Positions 27,745-36,794 of a stretch of DNA of 64,000 nucleotides are shown piece by piece. This DNA comes from Dyadobacter sp. UC 10 (GTDB lineage: Bacteria; Bacteroidota; Bacteroidia; Cytophagales; Spirosomataceae), in assembly GCF_008369915.1 (NCBI RefSeq), contig NZ_VSRN01000001.1:6072501-6136500 (forward strand), written 5' to 3'. The notes beneath the pieces are model-generated. The model was given only the letters and a program-made list of their open reading frames with translations. It searched no databases and was not told the DNA's origin. The position numbers were made by a program, and so were the translations under genes. How positions within the stretch are numbered: position 1 is the stretch's first letter; every line of letters starts with the position of its first letter.

Positions 27745-30078
27745 CTATCTTACGACATGTATCAGTTTTGATACGATATCATTCAGTCTTCTAAACTGTA
27801 AGATATATTTACCCGTCGGCAGAGTCGCGACACTCAGCTGTCCGGTCTGTCCCTCAGCAATATTCAAAAATCTGAGTTTCTGTCCGTTAAGTGAAATCAA
27901 TTCAACCATCGCACCGTTACGCCAGCTTCCGCTCAGGTCAAACGTTATTTTGTCAGTCGCCGGATTTGGATAGATATTTATTTGTTCTGCCAGATCCCGG
28001 CGGACGATAATTATTTTGCTGTAAGCAAATGACCCGTCGGTATCTATGGATTTCAACCGGTAATAAGTCCTGCCGGCTGTAACTGCTTGGTGTGTAAACA
28101 TATATTCCGCTTTCCTCCCGGCGTCGAGCTCACCCAGTTGTTCAAAATGTTTGCCGTCCCTCGCTGCTTCAACAGCATAATGCGCAACATCCATTTCCTC
28201 AGTTACTTTCCAGAGCAATGTAACCCTATCGTTTTCCATGAATGCATGGAAGCTGATGAAGTTTACTGGCAAGGCGCCAAAGTTGTCGGTGCCTGGACTA
28301 CCGCCGGCCGAAGATCTTACGGCCCAGTTTGCAGCATTGGTATTATCATAGAGCGGTGTTTTCAATTCAAGGGATTTACCACCACCATCTGCGGACGTTG
28401 GCCATGGCGCTGTATCCGAGTATGTTACATCGTCGATTATATTTCCGAATGCGTCTGAAAGTAACAGTCTTTGCGATCTATTTGACAGGTTTCTGGTAAA
28501 TTGCCCAAAAGGCTGAAATCCATATTTGGTGGCGAAAGCGGACGTATTACTGGCGATCACTACAAAACCACCCGCGTCAACCGTGGAATTGGCGGGAAAC
28601 TGGTAACTCAGACCCAACCCAGCGAAATACAAACCCGATAAATTGACCCGGCTGCTCCCCTGATTTTTGATCTCAATAAATTCCAGATCGTTACTCACAC
28701 CGGCGGGGCCTGCCGGAGAGTTGTACATGATTTCATTGATCACCAGCTGGGGCATGGAAGGATTAGCACAGCCAGCGAACGGACCGAGATTATTCGTCAT
28801 CCACGTACTTCTGTCCTGAATGAATTGCTTCAGATAAATAATCCGATTGTCAAAGTTTCCTATTGTATGCCAGCGCGCTTCGTCCCTTGCAGCAGCGGCT
28901 GTAATGATACTTTTGACTGATTCAATTTCATTATGTAAAACGTTGATATTTAACGGCATGCCTGCCTGAGTAAGCGTATTCCATCTTTTTGAGAGGTAGC
29001 ACCGATACTCGGGATTGTAAAACATTTGTCTGAAAAACCGGGGGCCTTCATTACTCCCATTTTCAAATTGCCAGTCAGTAACTCTGGAACGAGCATCGAT
29101 TTCCCCTCCCACGATACCGAAGCCATAATTGAAATCCCAGACCGGCCCTACTCGCAATTTGCCATTCCGGTCCTTATGGAAAAATGTACTGTATTTATAA
29201 GCGTCAATGCTGCTGCCGATTTCACTGACGAGCATATAGTCCAGAAAAGTCGGAATATCAACAATTGAGGGAAAACCGTCGGTTACGGAAGCATTATTTG
29301 CGTCCGTTTTACTTTCCAGATCCCGAAAGACTGACTCAATATAAGCACCCTGTTGTCCCGTGATGACACCTGGCTCCGGCGTATCGTGAATAAAATCAAT
29401 AGTCTCGTTGTATCCATTCAAATTGTTTCCGTTCATGACGAATGCTACGGGGTCTCCCCCGGTCGTCTTGTCCGCTTTAATAATGTAACCACCTGTTATA
29501 TTGGGAGTTGCATTATCAGTTATTTCCAGGTCCACTAGGTCTACCCTATTCCCGTCGACTTTGATCTTTTCCTGCAGCATATAAATGCCGCGATACTCTG
29601 AATTCACAAAAACTTCGCAGTAGACCGTGCGTGACGCATAATGTCCTGCGTTACGAAACATGGCATATGCCAGATAGTCGTGCATCAAACTTGGGTCAAA
29701 GATTAGCCCATTCAAAATCCAGTCATTTTCACTAGGCATTCCAAGCAGGGACACATTTCTGTTATTCACATTGTCGCTTTGCCTGGTTTCAAAACCGTAC
29801 GATTTTTTTGGCGATGCCTGCGAGCTTGAGCCACGTATTTCGATTGCTATTCTTCCGTCATAGTTTAAGCTGGCGGGATTCGTAATGTCGGAGTAGTTAT
29901 TTATTTGCCCCGGACCATTGTATATTATCTTCATCCCCGCTCCTACCTTAGGCTCATCTACAATCTCAAAGTCGGAATTAATGACGACAATTGGCAGATT
30001 GCTTGAAAGCGATTGAGAAAATACCGGGCCTGCTGCGGCCAAAATGGAAATTGTAATAACTACAAATCGACAGACCAT
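27745..30078 (-). CDS. Secreted CotH-kinase/lamin-tail protein with T9SS type A sorting domain
   Basis: A 777-residue exported protein with a signal peptide (residues 1-21, ending VFSQS). A CotH domain covers about residues 85-400: IEIRGSSSQASPKKSYGFETR is the family's N-lobe block, EYRGIYMLQEKIKVD follows, and VWDFNYGFG is the metal-binding-like block. A lamin-tail domain covers about 450-580 (LVINEIMYNSP). A short beta-sandwich follows, then the T9SS type A domain at 700-777 (INIYPNPATDKITF). CotH proteins phosphorylate spore-coat proteins in Bacillus; secreted bacterial homologues with lamin-tail domains are common but untested. The protein is probably cell-surface or released. Confidence 0.87.
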   Translation of the reverse strand: MVCRFVVITISILAAAGPVFSQSLSSNLPIVVINSDFEIVDEPKVGAGMKIIYNGPGQINNYSDITNPASLNYDGRIAIEIRGSSSQASPKKSYGFETRQSDNVNNRNVSLLGMPSENDWILNGLIFDPSLMHDYLAYAMFRNAGHYASRTVYCEVFVNSEYRGIYMLQEKIKVDGNRVDLVDLEITDNATPNITGGYIIKADKTTGGDPVAFVMNGNNLNGYNETIDFIHDTPEPGVITGQQGAYIESVFRDLESKTDANNASVTDGFPSIVDIPTFLDYMLVSEIGSSIDAYKYSTFFHKDRNGKLRVGPVWDFNYGFGIVGGEIDARSRVTDWQFENGSNEGPRFFRQMFYNPEYRCYLSKRWNTLTQAGMPLNINVLHNEIESVKSIITAAAARDEARWHTIGNFDNRIIYLKQFIQDRSTWMTNNLGPFAGCANPSMPQLVINEIMYNSPAGPAGVSNDLEFIEIKNQGSSRVNLSGLYFAGLGLSYQFPANSTVDAGGFVVIASNTSAFATKYGFQPFGQFTRNLSNRSQRLLLSDAFGNIIDDVTYSDTAPWPTSADGGGKSLELKTPLYDNTNAANWAVRSSAGGSPGTDNFGALPVNFISFHAFMENDRVTLLWKVTEEMDVAHYAVEAARDGKHFEQLGELDAGRKAEYMFTHQAVTAGRTYYRLKSIDTDGSFAYSKIIIVRRDLAEQINIYPNPATDKITFDLSGSWRNGAMVELISLNGQKLRFLNIAEGQTGQLSVATLPTGKYILQFRRLNDIVSKLIHVVR

Positions 30079-30217
30079 GGCGGGTGGAATTGACTAGTGA
30101 GCACGGCAATGCTTTAATTAACTCGCAAATGTCTTAGCATTAGCTGTTAAAGGTAAAAATTCTAATTGTTGAATTGTTTAAAGGAAAAATAGTATTTATT
30201 AAATGGTAAAATTGAGC

Positions 30218-30248
30218 AAAAAAAGAGAGCGCTGAAATCAGCACTCTC
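30218..30248 (-). terminator. Intrinsic terminator after the TPR gene
   Basis: Read leftward, GAGAGTGCTGA pairs with TCAGCGCTCTC (one G-T wobble) around a 2-nt loop, followed by seven T residues. It starts 28 bases past the stop of the 30277-31740 gene. Confidence 0.92.
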
Positions 30249-30276
30249 CTAAATAAGTTATTAAAACTATTTCTGA

Positions 30277-31740
30277 CTATTGCTCCTCAACACAAGCAAC
30301 ATTTTTGCTGGCAAATTGCTCCAACACTCCGTTAACAATTCCAAGCGTTTCTTTTGCTTCCGCTTCGTCCTTCGCCTGAATTGCTTTTTCAAAATATGGT
30401 TTTGCCTTTTTGAATTTGCCACACACACGACCTTCGATTTCTTTACCTTTTGCCTGGTAATCAGTCATGTTCATGTTGTCAACTTCACCTTTCAGTATAA
30501 CCGCCTCATTGAAGTAGAATACGCCAAGGTTGAAGAGTGCATCGTAGTTTGCCGGATCAATTTCCAGAACTTTCTTATAGTTAGCCATCGCTTTCGCGCT
30601 TGCATCAGCTTGTTTGGCTTTCAGGTCTGCAAGTTCTTTCTCCATCGCTGCGGTATCATTTCCTTTGGCAGCGGCCTGGGCAGCGCTTACTTCGCCTTCC
30701 ATTTTGGCAATAGCTTCAAGCGTCTCTTTTTTCTTCGCATTCACGTCGGCTAGCTGGCGTTTCAAATCGGCGTTTTTTGGCTGCTTTTTAATTAGCCCGC
30801 TGATACGCTTTACCTCGCCGTCGTAAACTTCAATTTTCCCTTTCTCGCTTTCCAGGTTCTTCGTCATGGTAGCAACAGAATTACTTCCAGCTCCCATTTT
30901 GGTCGAAATCTGCTTGATCTTATCGTTAGCCGTGCGCTGCATGTTATCATACAAAATAGCCAGATTAACGATGTTTTGCGTATTCTTGGGATCAGATTGC
31001 GCCAGTGCTTCAAGTTCCTGAATTGCCTGCTCCTCTTTTCCCGAAGCTAACAAGATGTTAACGATCTCCGCTTTCAGGTCTTTGTTGTTTGGAGCCTGTT
31101 TCAAACCGGTATTAAGCGTTTCGATTGCTTTATCGAAATTGTTTTCCGCACGGTACAATTGAGCCAGTCCGTAAAAAACGCTTGGATCTTTACCACCGTT
31201 CGCTGCATAAGCTTCAAAGGATTTCTTAGCTTCTTCCTTCTTATCAAGCTGTTGCGCTGCGATACCACCGTACAAAGAAGCGAGTGTATCTTTTTTATTG
31301 ATATCCTGCGCCATTGTGAACATTTCCAATGCACCGTTCAAGTTTTTAGCCTGATATTTTTCGGCACCTTGTTTTACGAAGGCATTGAAAAGCTGTGTAC
31401 CCTCTCCTGCCGTAAGCGCGCTGGTAGCTTCTTTCGAAGATTTTCCCGGCTCTCCCTTTTTGGTCACGTCAAGCTCGACTACCTTCTTGTAAGCTTCCAT
31501 AGCAGTTTTTGCTGCACTAGAGTCAACCTCAGAAGCCTGGGAAGCGATGTTTTCGTAAAGTTTGGCGCGTTCCATCCAAAATGAAGCTTTTGCACTTGCC
31601 TTTGGATCGCTTACATCTTTATCGCTTTTCTCTTTATCCTTTCGAAATCCGTCTACCAGAGCCTTGTTGACAGCGTCGTCCTGCGAAAATGCTGCGAAGC
31701 TGAAAAGGCTTAGTGCAGATACAAAAATCAGTCTTTTCAT
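30277..31740 (-). CDS. Periplasmic tetratricopeptide-repeat protein with coiled coil
   Basis: A 487-residue exported protein with a signal peptide (residues 1-19, ending AAFSQ). TPR units lie in residues 30-260, for example YGLAQLYRAENNFDKAIETLNTGLKQAP, and again near 385-440 (ANYKKVLEIDPANYDALFNLGVFYF). A charged coiled coil of about 90 residues (290-380) separates them. There is no catalytic motif; a scaffold role in the periplasm is likely. It lies 73 bases from the end of gyrA on the same strand, so read-through from gyrA is possible, although the gene has its own AT-rich upstream region. Confidence 0.82.
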   Translation of the reverse strand: MKRLIFVSALSLFSFAAFSQDDAVNKALVDGFRKDKEKSDKDVSDPKASAKASFWMERAKLYENIASQASEVDSSAAKTAMEAYKKVVELDVTKKGEPGKSSKEATSALTAGEGTQLFNAFVKQGAEKYQAKNLNGALEMFTMAQDINKKDTLASLYGGIAAQQLDKKEEAKKSFEAYAANGGKDPSVFYGLAQLYRAENNFDKAIETLNTGLKQAPNNKDLKAEIVNILLASGKEEQAIQELEALAQSDPKNTQNIVNLAILYDNMQRTANDKIKQISTKMGAGSNSVATMTKNLESEKGKIEVYDGEVKRISGLIKKQPKNADLKRQLADVNAKKKETLEAIAKMEGEVSAAQAAAKGNDTAAMEKELADLKAKQADASAKAMANYKKVLEIDPANYDALFNLGVFYFNEAVILKGEVDNMNMTDYQAKGKEIEGRVCGKFKKAKPYFEKAIQAKDEAEAKETLGIVNGVLEQFASKNVACVEEQ

Positions 31741-31813
31741 AAAATATTTACTTTGATTGTGATTGGTTGTTCGAATGCTAAATATAAATCAATTAAAATA
31801 AATTTTACAAAAA

Positions 31814-34429
31814 TCATGCCTCTGGTTCATCAGGAGCATCATTTTCGTCTTCCTCATCCTCCTCGATCACATCCTCATCACCGTCTTCATCGCTCAGTTC
31901 AATCTCGCCGGTTTCAATTGCTTCCGACAAAGGCATTACGATTACGTTGCCCTCTTCATCAAGCTCCTCGGCCTTTTCGTCCGGGTCTTTCAGGATTCGG
32001 GTCACCGAGGTAATCTCGTCAGAATTGTTCAGTCGGATCAATTTCACACCCTGCGTGTTTCTTCCGGCCAGCCGAATGTCCAAAACGCTCATCCTGATAG
32101 CAATACCATTTCTGGTAATGATCATCAGATCATCCTGCTCGGTAACTTCCCGTATTGCTACCAGCTTACCGACCTTATCGGTCGCATTCATGGTGGAAAC
32201 TCCTTTTCCACCCCGATTTGTAATGCGGTAACTAGCTATATCAGAGCGCTTTCCAAAACCGTTTTCAGAAACAACCAGCAGCTGCGCGTCTTCCCTGTTG
32301 ATACAAACCATACCGATTACCTTATTTTCAGGATCATTCAGGTTAATACCACGCACACCAGCCGCCGTTCTACCCATCGGACGCACTCCCTTTTCATTGA
32401 AACGTACCGCACGGCCGGCACTAGACGCAATTACAATATCGTTGTCACCATTTGTAAGCGCTACATTTAGCAGCCTGTCTCCTTCATTAATTGAGATGGC
32501 AATGATACCATTTGCACGCGGGCGGGAATATGCTTCCAGCAAAGTTTTCTTAATGGTGCCCTGCTGAGTACACATAATGAGGTAATTATTGTTGATATAA
32601 TCCTCATCTGTTAATGTTCGCACATTAATTACTGAACGAATCGAATCACCGTTTTCCAGACTGATCAGATTCTGGATCGGTCGGCCCTTCGAAGTTTTAC
32701 TTCCTTCCGGAACTTCATAAACCTTCATCCAGAACAACTTACCGTATTCGGTAAATATCAACAGATAGTTCAGCATGGTAGCTGAGAAAAGGTGTTCCGT
32801 AAAGTCTGTATCCTTGGTTTTAACTCCGCGCGAACCTACCCCTCCTCTGGTTTGCGTACGATATTCCGACAAAGGAGTCCTTTTAATATAACCTTCATTT
32901 GAAATCGTAATCAGCATTTCATCATCAGGGATCATGTCCTCATCGCTGAATTCTTCTGCTGCAAACTCAATCTTGGTTCTCCGCTCGTCGCCGTACCGTT
33001 CCTTGATCTCTCCCAATTCAGTTTTGATGATCTCGTACTTACGATATTCATTGGCAAGAATGTCGCGTAAATCGGCGATCAAAAGCATAATCTCATCATA
33101 TTCCTTGACAATCTTATCTCTTTCCAGACCTGTCAAGCGCTGCAAACGCATTTCAAGGATTGCCTTTGCCTGAATTTCGCTCAATGCAAACTGCTCCATT
33201 AAGCCGTTTTTCGCAGTTTCAGGATCTCGGGAGCTCCGGATCAACGAGATAACCGCGTCCAGATTATCCAGTGCGATAATCAAACCTTCAAGAATATGCG
33301 CACGCTTTTCAGCTTCTCTCAGTTCGTATTCTGTCCGGCGGGTAATGACTACAATCCGGTGATCTACATAATGCTTGATCAGGTCTTTCAGGTTCAGCAA
33401 TACCGGGCGGCCTTTTACCAGCGCCACGTTATTTACCCCAAAAGAACTTTGCAAAGGCGTGTATTTGAACAAATGGTTCAATACGATATTAGGTATCGCA
33501 TCTTTTTTCAGATCAAAAACAATGCGCATCCCGTCCCTGTCCGATTCGTCACGGATATCAGAGATGCCATCCAGTTTTTTATCGTTGATCAAAGCCGCGA
33601 TCCTTTCGATCATCGCCGCTTTGTTCGTCATGTAAGGAATCTCGGTAACGATAATCTGTTCGCGGCCGGTTTTCGAAACTTCAAAACTAGCCTTGGAACG
33701 CATAATAATGCTGCCCCGACCAGTTTCCATGGCAGAACGCACACCATTGTAACCATATATAATACCACCTGTTGGGAAATCGGGAGCCTTGATATGCTCC
33801 ATCAACTGCGGAATGGTAATTTCGTTATCGTCAATGTAAGCCAGCACCCCATCTATCACCTCGGAAAGATTGTGAGGCGCCATATTGGTGGCCATACCTA
33901 CCGCAATACCGGAAGATCCGTTTACGAGCAGGTTAGGAAATTTCGCGGGAAGAACCGAAGGCTCATTCAGCGAATCATCAAAGTTAGGCTGGAAATCAAC
34001 TGTATCTTTTCCCAGGTCATTTAAAAGCTCGTCAGCAATTCTTTTAAGACGGGCCTCTGTATAACGCATCGCCGCCGGATTATCGCCGTCAACCGATCCG
34101 AAGTTACCCTGGCCGTCAACCAGCGGATACCGCAGCGACCACGGCTGGGCCATCCGCACCATGGTGTTATATACTGATGAATCACCATGCGGGTGATACT
34201 TACCTAAAACCTCCCCTACTATACGAGCTGACTTTTTGTGAGCGCGGTTGTAATTCACACCCAGGTCCGACATTCCGTAGAGAACCCGCCTGTGAACCGG
34301 TTTCAAGCCATCGCGGACGTCGGGCAATGCGCGCGAGATAATGACGGACATCGAATAGTCAATGTAAGCCCCACGCATTTCATCCTCAATATTAATCGGG
34401 ATAATGTTTTCACCAGAAGATTCTGCCAT
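31814..34429 (-). CDS. gyrA: DNA gyrase subunit A
   Basis: GyrA cuts and rejoins DNA in the ATP-driven introduction of negative supercoils, with GyrB. The 871-residue product has the winged-helix breakage domain with the catalytic tyrosine Y123 (MRYTEARL), the coiled-coil tower, and the C-terminal beta-pinwheel with the GyrA-box-like QTRGGVGSRGVK near residue 530. A long acidic tail closes it (final 40 residues rich in D and E). In the quinolone region H81-G-D-S-S-V-Y-N88, the residue matching E. coli Ser83 is Ser84 and the one matching Asp87 is Asn88. Length is normal for Bacteroidota. Confidence 0.97.
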   Translation of the reverse strand: MAESSGENIIPINIEDEMRGAYIDYSMSVIISRALPDVRDGLKPVHRRVLYGMSDLGVNYNRAHKKSARIVGEVLGKYHPHGDSSVYNTMVRMAQPWSLRYPLVDGQGNFGSVDGDNPAAMRYTEARLKRIADELLNDLGKDTVDFQPNFDDSLNEPSVLPAKFPNLLVNGSSGIAVGMATNMAPHNLSEVIDGVLAYIDDNEITIPQLMEHIKAPDFPTGGIIYGYNGVRSAMETGRGSIIMRSKASFEVSKTGREQIIVTEIPYMTNKAAMIERIAALINDKKLDGISDIRDESDRDGMRIVFDLKKDAIPNIVLNHLFKYTPLQSSFGVNNVALVKGRPVLLNLKDLIKHYVDHRIVVITRRTEYELREAEKRAHILEGLIIALDNLDAVISLIRSSRDPETAKNGLMEQFALSEIQAKAILEMRLQRLTGLERDKIVKEYDEIMLLIADLRDILANEYRKYEIIKTELGEIKERYGDERRTKIEFAAEEFSDEDMIPDDEMLITISNEGYIKRTPLSEYRTQTRGGVGSRGVKTKDTDFTEHLFSATMLNYLLIFTEYGKLFWMKVYEVPEGSKTSKGRPIQNLISLENGDSIRSVINVRTLTDEDYINNNYLIMCTQQGTIKKTLLEAYSRPRANGIIAISINEGDRLLNVALTNGDNDIVIASSAGRAVRFNEKGVRPMGRTAAGVRGINLNDPENKVIGMVCINREDAQLLVVSENGFGKRSDIASYRITNRGGKGVSTMNATDKVGKLVAIREVTEQDDLMIITRNGIAIRMSVLDIRLAGRNTQGVKLIRLNNSDEITSVTRILKDPDEKAEELDEEGNVIVMPLSEAIETGEIELSDEDGDEDVIEEDEEDENDAPDEPEA

Positions 34430-34712
34430 AAAGTGTTAGAAAAGAATCGAAATTAGTTAAAATGAGAGATTGAAAATATTCAACTACTCAGTGAATTAAT
34501 ACAATATTACCGTTTGCAAAAAGTCAAATTTCGCGATTTTAAAGCATTCTAGCAACTATCTTTTATGCTATTTGGGCGAGCCTCTTCTATATGCATGATA
34601 TGCTGTCATTTATGCCAAAAACTGCTTCATTTAAAACTAAATTGGCATCTATCATTAAAAATCTCTTTCTTCCACCTTATTACGCTAAGCTTACTTTCCT
34701 ACCATTTCAATT

Positions 34713-36017
34713 ATGCCCTTATTACTTACTTTTATTGCGATCCTGGCACTTATCGCACTGATTGCCTGGTTAAAAATTGATACGTTCATATCCTTCCTGC
34801 TGGTCTCTATCGGGCTGGGCCTGGCGAGCGGCCTGGATGTAGCTACTGTCAGTACCGCAATTCAGAAAGGCGTGGGCGGCACACTGGGTGACCTTGTTCT
34901 TATTGTCGGTTTCGGTGCGATGCTGGGTAAGTTGGTTGCCGACAGCGGTGCCGCGCAGCGGATCACAGACGCATTAATCAGTTTATTCGGACAAAAGTAT
35001 ATTCAATGGGGAATGGCACTGGCCGGATTCGTGATCGGTATTCCGCTATTCTATAATGCAGGCTTCGTGATCGTGATCCCGTTGATATTTATGATCAGTG
35101 CTACCGCCCGTCTTCCTTTACTATATGTAGGAATTCCAATGCTTTCTGCACTATCGGTTGCGCACGGATACTTACCGCCCCACCCTTCTCCCGCTGCGAT
35201 CGCCAGCCAGTTGCAGGCGGATCTTGGGAAAACTTTAATGTATGGTATCATTGTATCGCTGCCTGCGATTGCAGTGGCCGGGCCACTTTTCGGCAGTACT
35301 TTGAAAAGATTCCGACCCAAGCCGGACGAAGATCTGTTTAATGTAACGCCAAGGCCCACAGCCGAACTTCCGGGATTAGGCATAAGTGTAATTACAGCCT
35401 TGCTTCCCGTATTTCTGCTCACAGTGATGTCGGGGATCAAGCGCATTTATCCGGACAACAAGATAATCGGATTACTGGCCGAACCCTATTTCGGCATGCT
35501 GGTTTCTGTCCTTTTCGCAGCCTATGCGCTGGGTGTCCGGCGGGGTATGAACATGAAAGGGATCAGTAAATCAATGGAAGAAGCATTCAAAGGCGTTTCG
35601 GTGATTTTACTGATCATTGCCGGTGCCGGTGTTTTCAAAGAAATCATGACAGCCAGCGGCGTAAGCACCTACATTGCAGAAAGTCTGGCGGGCATCGATA
35701 TATCTCCACTGCTTCTTAGCTGGGGAATTGCGGCGGTTATCCGCGTTTGCGTCGGCTCAGCGACTGTCGCAGGGCTTACCACTGTTGGCATACTTTCGCC
35801 ACTCCTCGTCAGTGCTCCGGTAGCTCCCGAACTGATCGTACTGGCCATTGGTTCAGGTAGTTTAATGTTCTCCCACCTCAACGACGGTGGTTTCTGGCTT
35901 TTTAAGGAATACTTTAATCTTAGCATCAAAGAGACAATCCTTACCTGGTCAATTATGGAAACAATTGTCTCTATAATGGGATTACTGGGCGTTTTGGTGC
36001 TAAATTTGATCGTCTGA
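34713..36017 (+). CDS. GntP-family permease (gluconate/D-serine-type symporter)
   Basis: A 434-residue inner-membrane protein with about 12 hydrophobic segments. Family blocks include VIVGFGAMLGKLVADSGAA, GIPLFYNAGFVIVIPL, HGYLPPHPSPAAIASQL and the C-terminal SHLNDGGFWLFKEYFNLS. GntP-family members import gluconate, other hydroxy acids or D-serine by proton symport. The downstream genes (RidA, a D-serine dehydratase-like enzyme and a dipeptidase) favour a D-amino acid such as D-serine here, as inference. A 241-base gap filled with palindromic repeats separates it from ridA. Confidence 0.88.
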   Translation: MPLLLTFIAILALIALIAWLKIDTFISFLLVSIGLGLASGLDVATVSTAIQKGVGGTLGDLVLIVGFGAMLGKLVADSGAAQRITDALISLFGQKYIQWGMALAGFVIGIPLFYNAGFVIVIPLIFMISATARLPLLYVGIPMLSALSVAHGYLPPHPSPAAIASQLQADLGKTLMYGIIVSLPAIAVAGPLFGSTLKRFRPKPDEDLFNVTPRPTAELPGLGISVITALLPVFLLTVMSGIKRIYPDNKIIGLLAEPYFGMLVSVLFAAYALGVRRGMNMKGISKSMEEAFKGVSVILLIIAGAGVFKEIMTASGVSTYIAESLAGIDISPLLLSWGIAAVIRVCVGSATVAGLTTVGILSPLLVSAPVAPELIVLAIGSGSLMFSHLNDGGFWLFKEYFNLSIKETILTWSIMETIVSIMGLLGVLVLNLIV

Positions 36018-36069
36018 CCACGTTTTGCAGCGAGGGCAGGCACTTCAATCCCATGGCAGGCGGGCACGT

Positions 36070-36242
36070 CCGTCCGTTGAAACGGACGGGTATTGACCGG
36101 GCGGCGAGATTGGCAGTTTTATGATTGAATCCACCCGTTCGTTTCAACGAACAGAATTTTACATCAATTCATCAATACCCGTTCGTTTCAACGAACAAAT
36201 AATTAACCTTAATCCAATCAATACCCGTTCGTTTCAACGAAC
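36070..36242. repeat. REP-like palindrome array (four copies) in the gntP-ridA gap
   Basis: Three copies of GTTCGTTTCAACGAAC lie at 36137-36152, 36181-36196 and 36227-36242, spaced 44 and 46 bases apart; the second and third are preceded by CAATACCC. A fourth, inverted copy at 36070-36089 reads CCGTCCGTTGAAACGGACGG. Its stem differs by a compensated pair (T-A replaced by C-G) and it keeps the CGGGTATTG flank. Base-pair covariation points to selection on the hairpin, or to a mobile repetitive extragenic palindrome family. Confidence 0.85.
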
Positions 36243-36258
36243 GGATAATTTCAACACT

Positions 36259-36735
36259 ATGGAAAATACGCCGGAATCAAACTTTGCAGCCCTTGGCCTG
36301 AACCTTCCTCCCGCCCCCAAACCGGTTGGCGTTTACAAACCGATCCTAATCGTCGACAAACGCTGGGTATACGTATCCGGCCATGGTACCGTACAGGACG
36401 ATGGCTCACTGATCATTGGCCGCATCGGAAGCCAAATGGATGCCGACCAGGGTAAACTGGCCGCCCGGCAGGTAGGACTGGCAATTCTTGCTACCCTGAA
36501 AGCAAACCTGGGCAGCCTGAACCGCGTCAAAAGAGTCATTAAGGTTTTAGGACTTGTTAACTGCACACCGGATTTTGAGAAACATCCATTCATTATCAAC
36601 GGATGCAGTGAACTGTTTGCAAAAGTTTGGGGAGAAGAAAACGGGATAGGCGTAAGAAGCGCGGTCGGGATGGGAAGCCTGCCTGACAATATCCCGGTGG
36701 AGATTGAGGCGATGTTTGAGCTGGAAGAGAAGTAA
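36259..36735 (+). CDS. ridA: RidA-family (YjgF/UK114) enamine/imine deaminase
   Basis: A 158-residue cytoplasmic protein that hydrolyses reactive enamines and imines such as 2-aminoacrylate released by PLP enzymes. The C-terminal block VRSAVGMGSLPDNIPVEIEAMFEL carries the conserved arginine of the active pocket and the SLP-x-x-x-PVEIE signature. The frame is open to 36121, but its first 46 codons only translate the REP-like repeats, so the ATG at 36259 is the start. It lies upstream of the D-serine dehydratase-like enzyme, whose product is the expected RidA substrate. Confidence 0.88.
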   Translation: MENTPESNFAALGLNLPPAPKPVGVYKPILIVDKRWVYVSGHGTVQDDGSLIIGRIGSQMDADQGKLAARQVGLAILATLKANLGSLNRVKRVIKVLGLVNCTPDFEKHPFIINGCSELFAKVWGEENGIGVRSAVGMGSLPDNIPVEIEAMFELEEK

Positions 36736-36742
36736 ACAATTT

Positions 36743-36775
36743 TGAATGATTGAATAACGGTCATTCAATCATTCA
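36743..36775. repeat. 13-bp perfect hairpin between ridA and the PLP enzyme gene
   Basis: TGAATGATTGAAT (36743-36755) and its exact complement (36763-36775) flank a 7-nt loop. No T-run follows, so it is not a standard terminator. The same 13-mer pair occurs at 21364/21581, and one half at 62538. Confidence 0.75.
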
Positions 36776-36794
36776 GTCATTCACTCATTAATCC

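Noticed and set aside
33296..34024. 242-codon frame antisense to gyrA
   Set aside because: Shadow of the conserved gyrA coding sequence; no start context or family.
36137..36242. Three regularly spaced repeats suggesting a CRISPR array
   Set aside because: The repeats are 16-bp palindromes with an inverted fourth copy, the flanks between them are partly similar, and no cas gene is present; a REP-like array fits better.
36121..36258. 46-codon N-terminal extension of RidA
   Set aside because: It translates the palindromic repeats (repeated RSFQRT-like peptides) and is absent from the RidA family.
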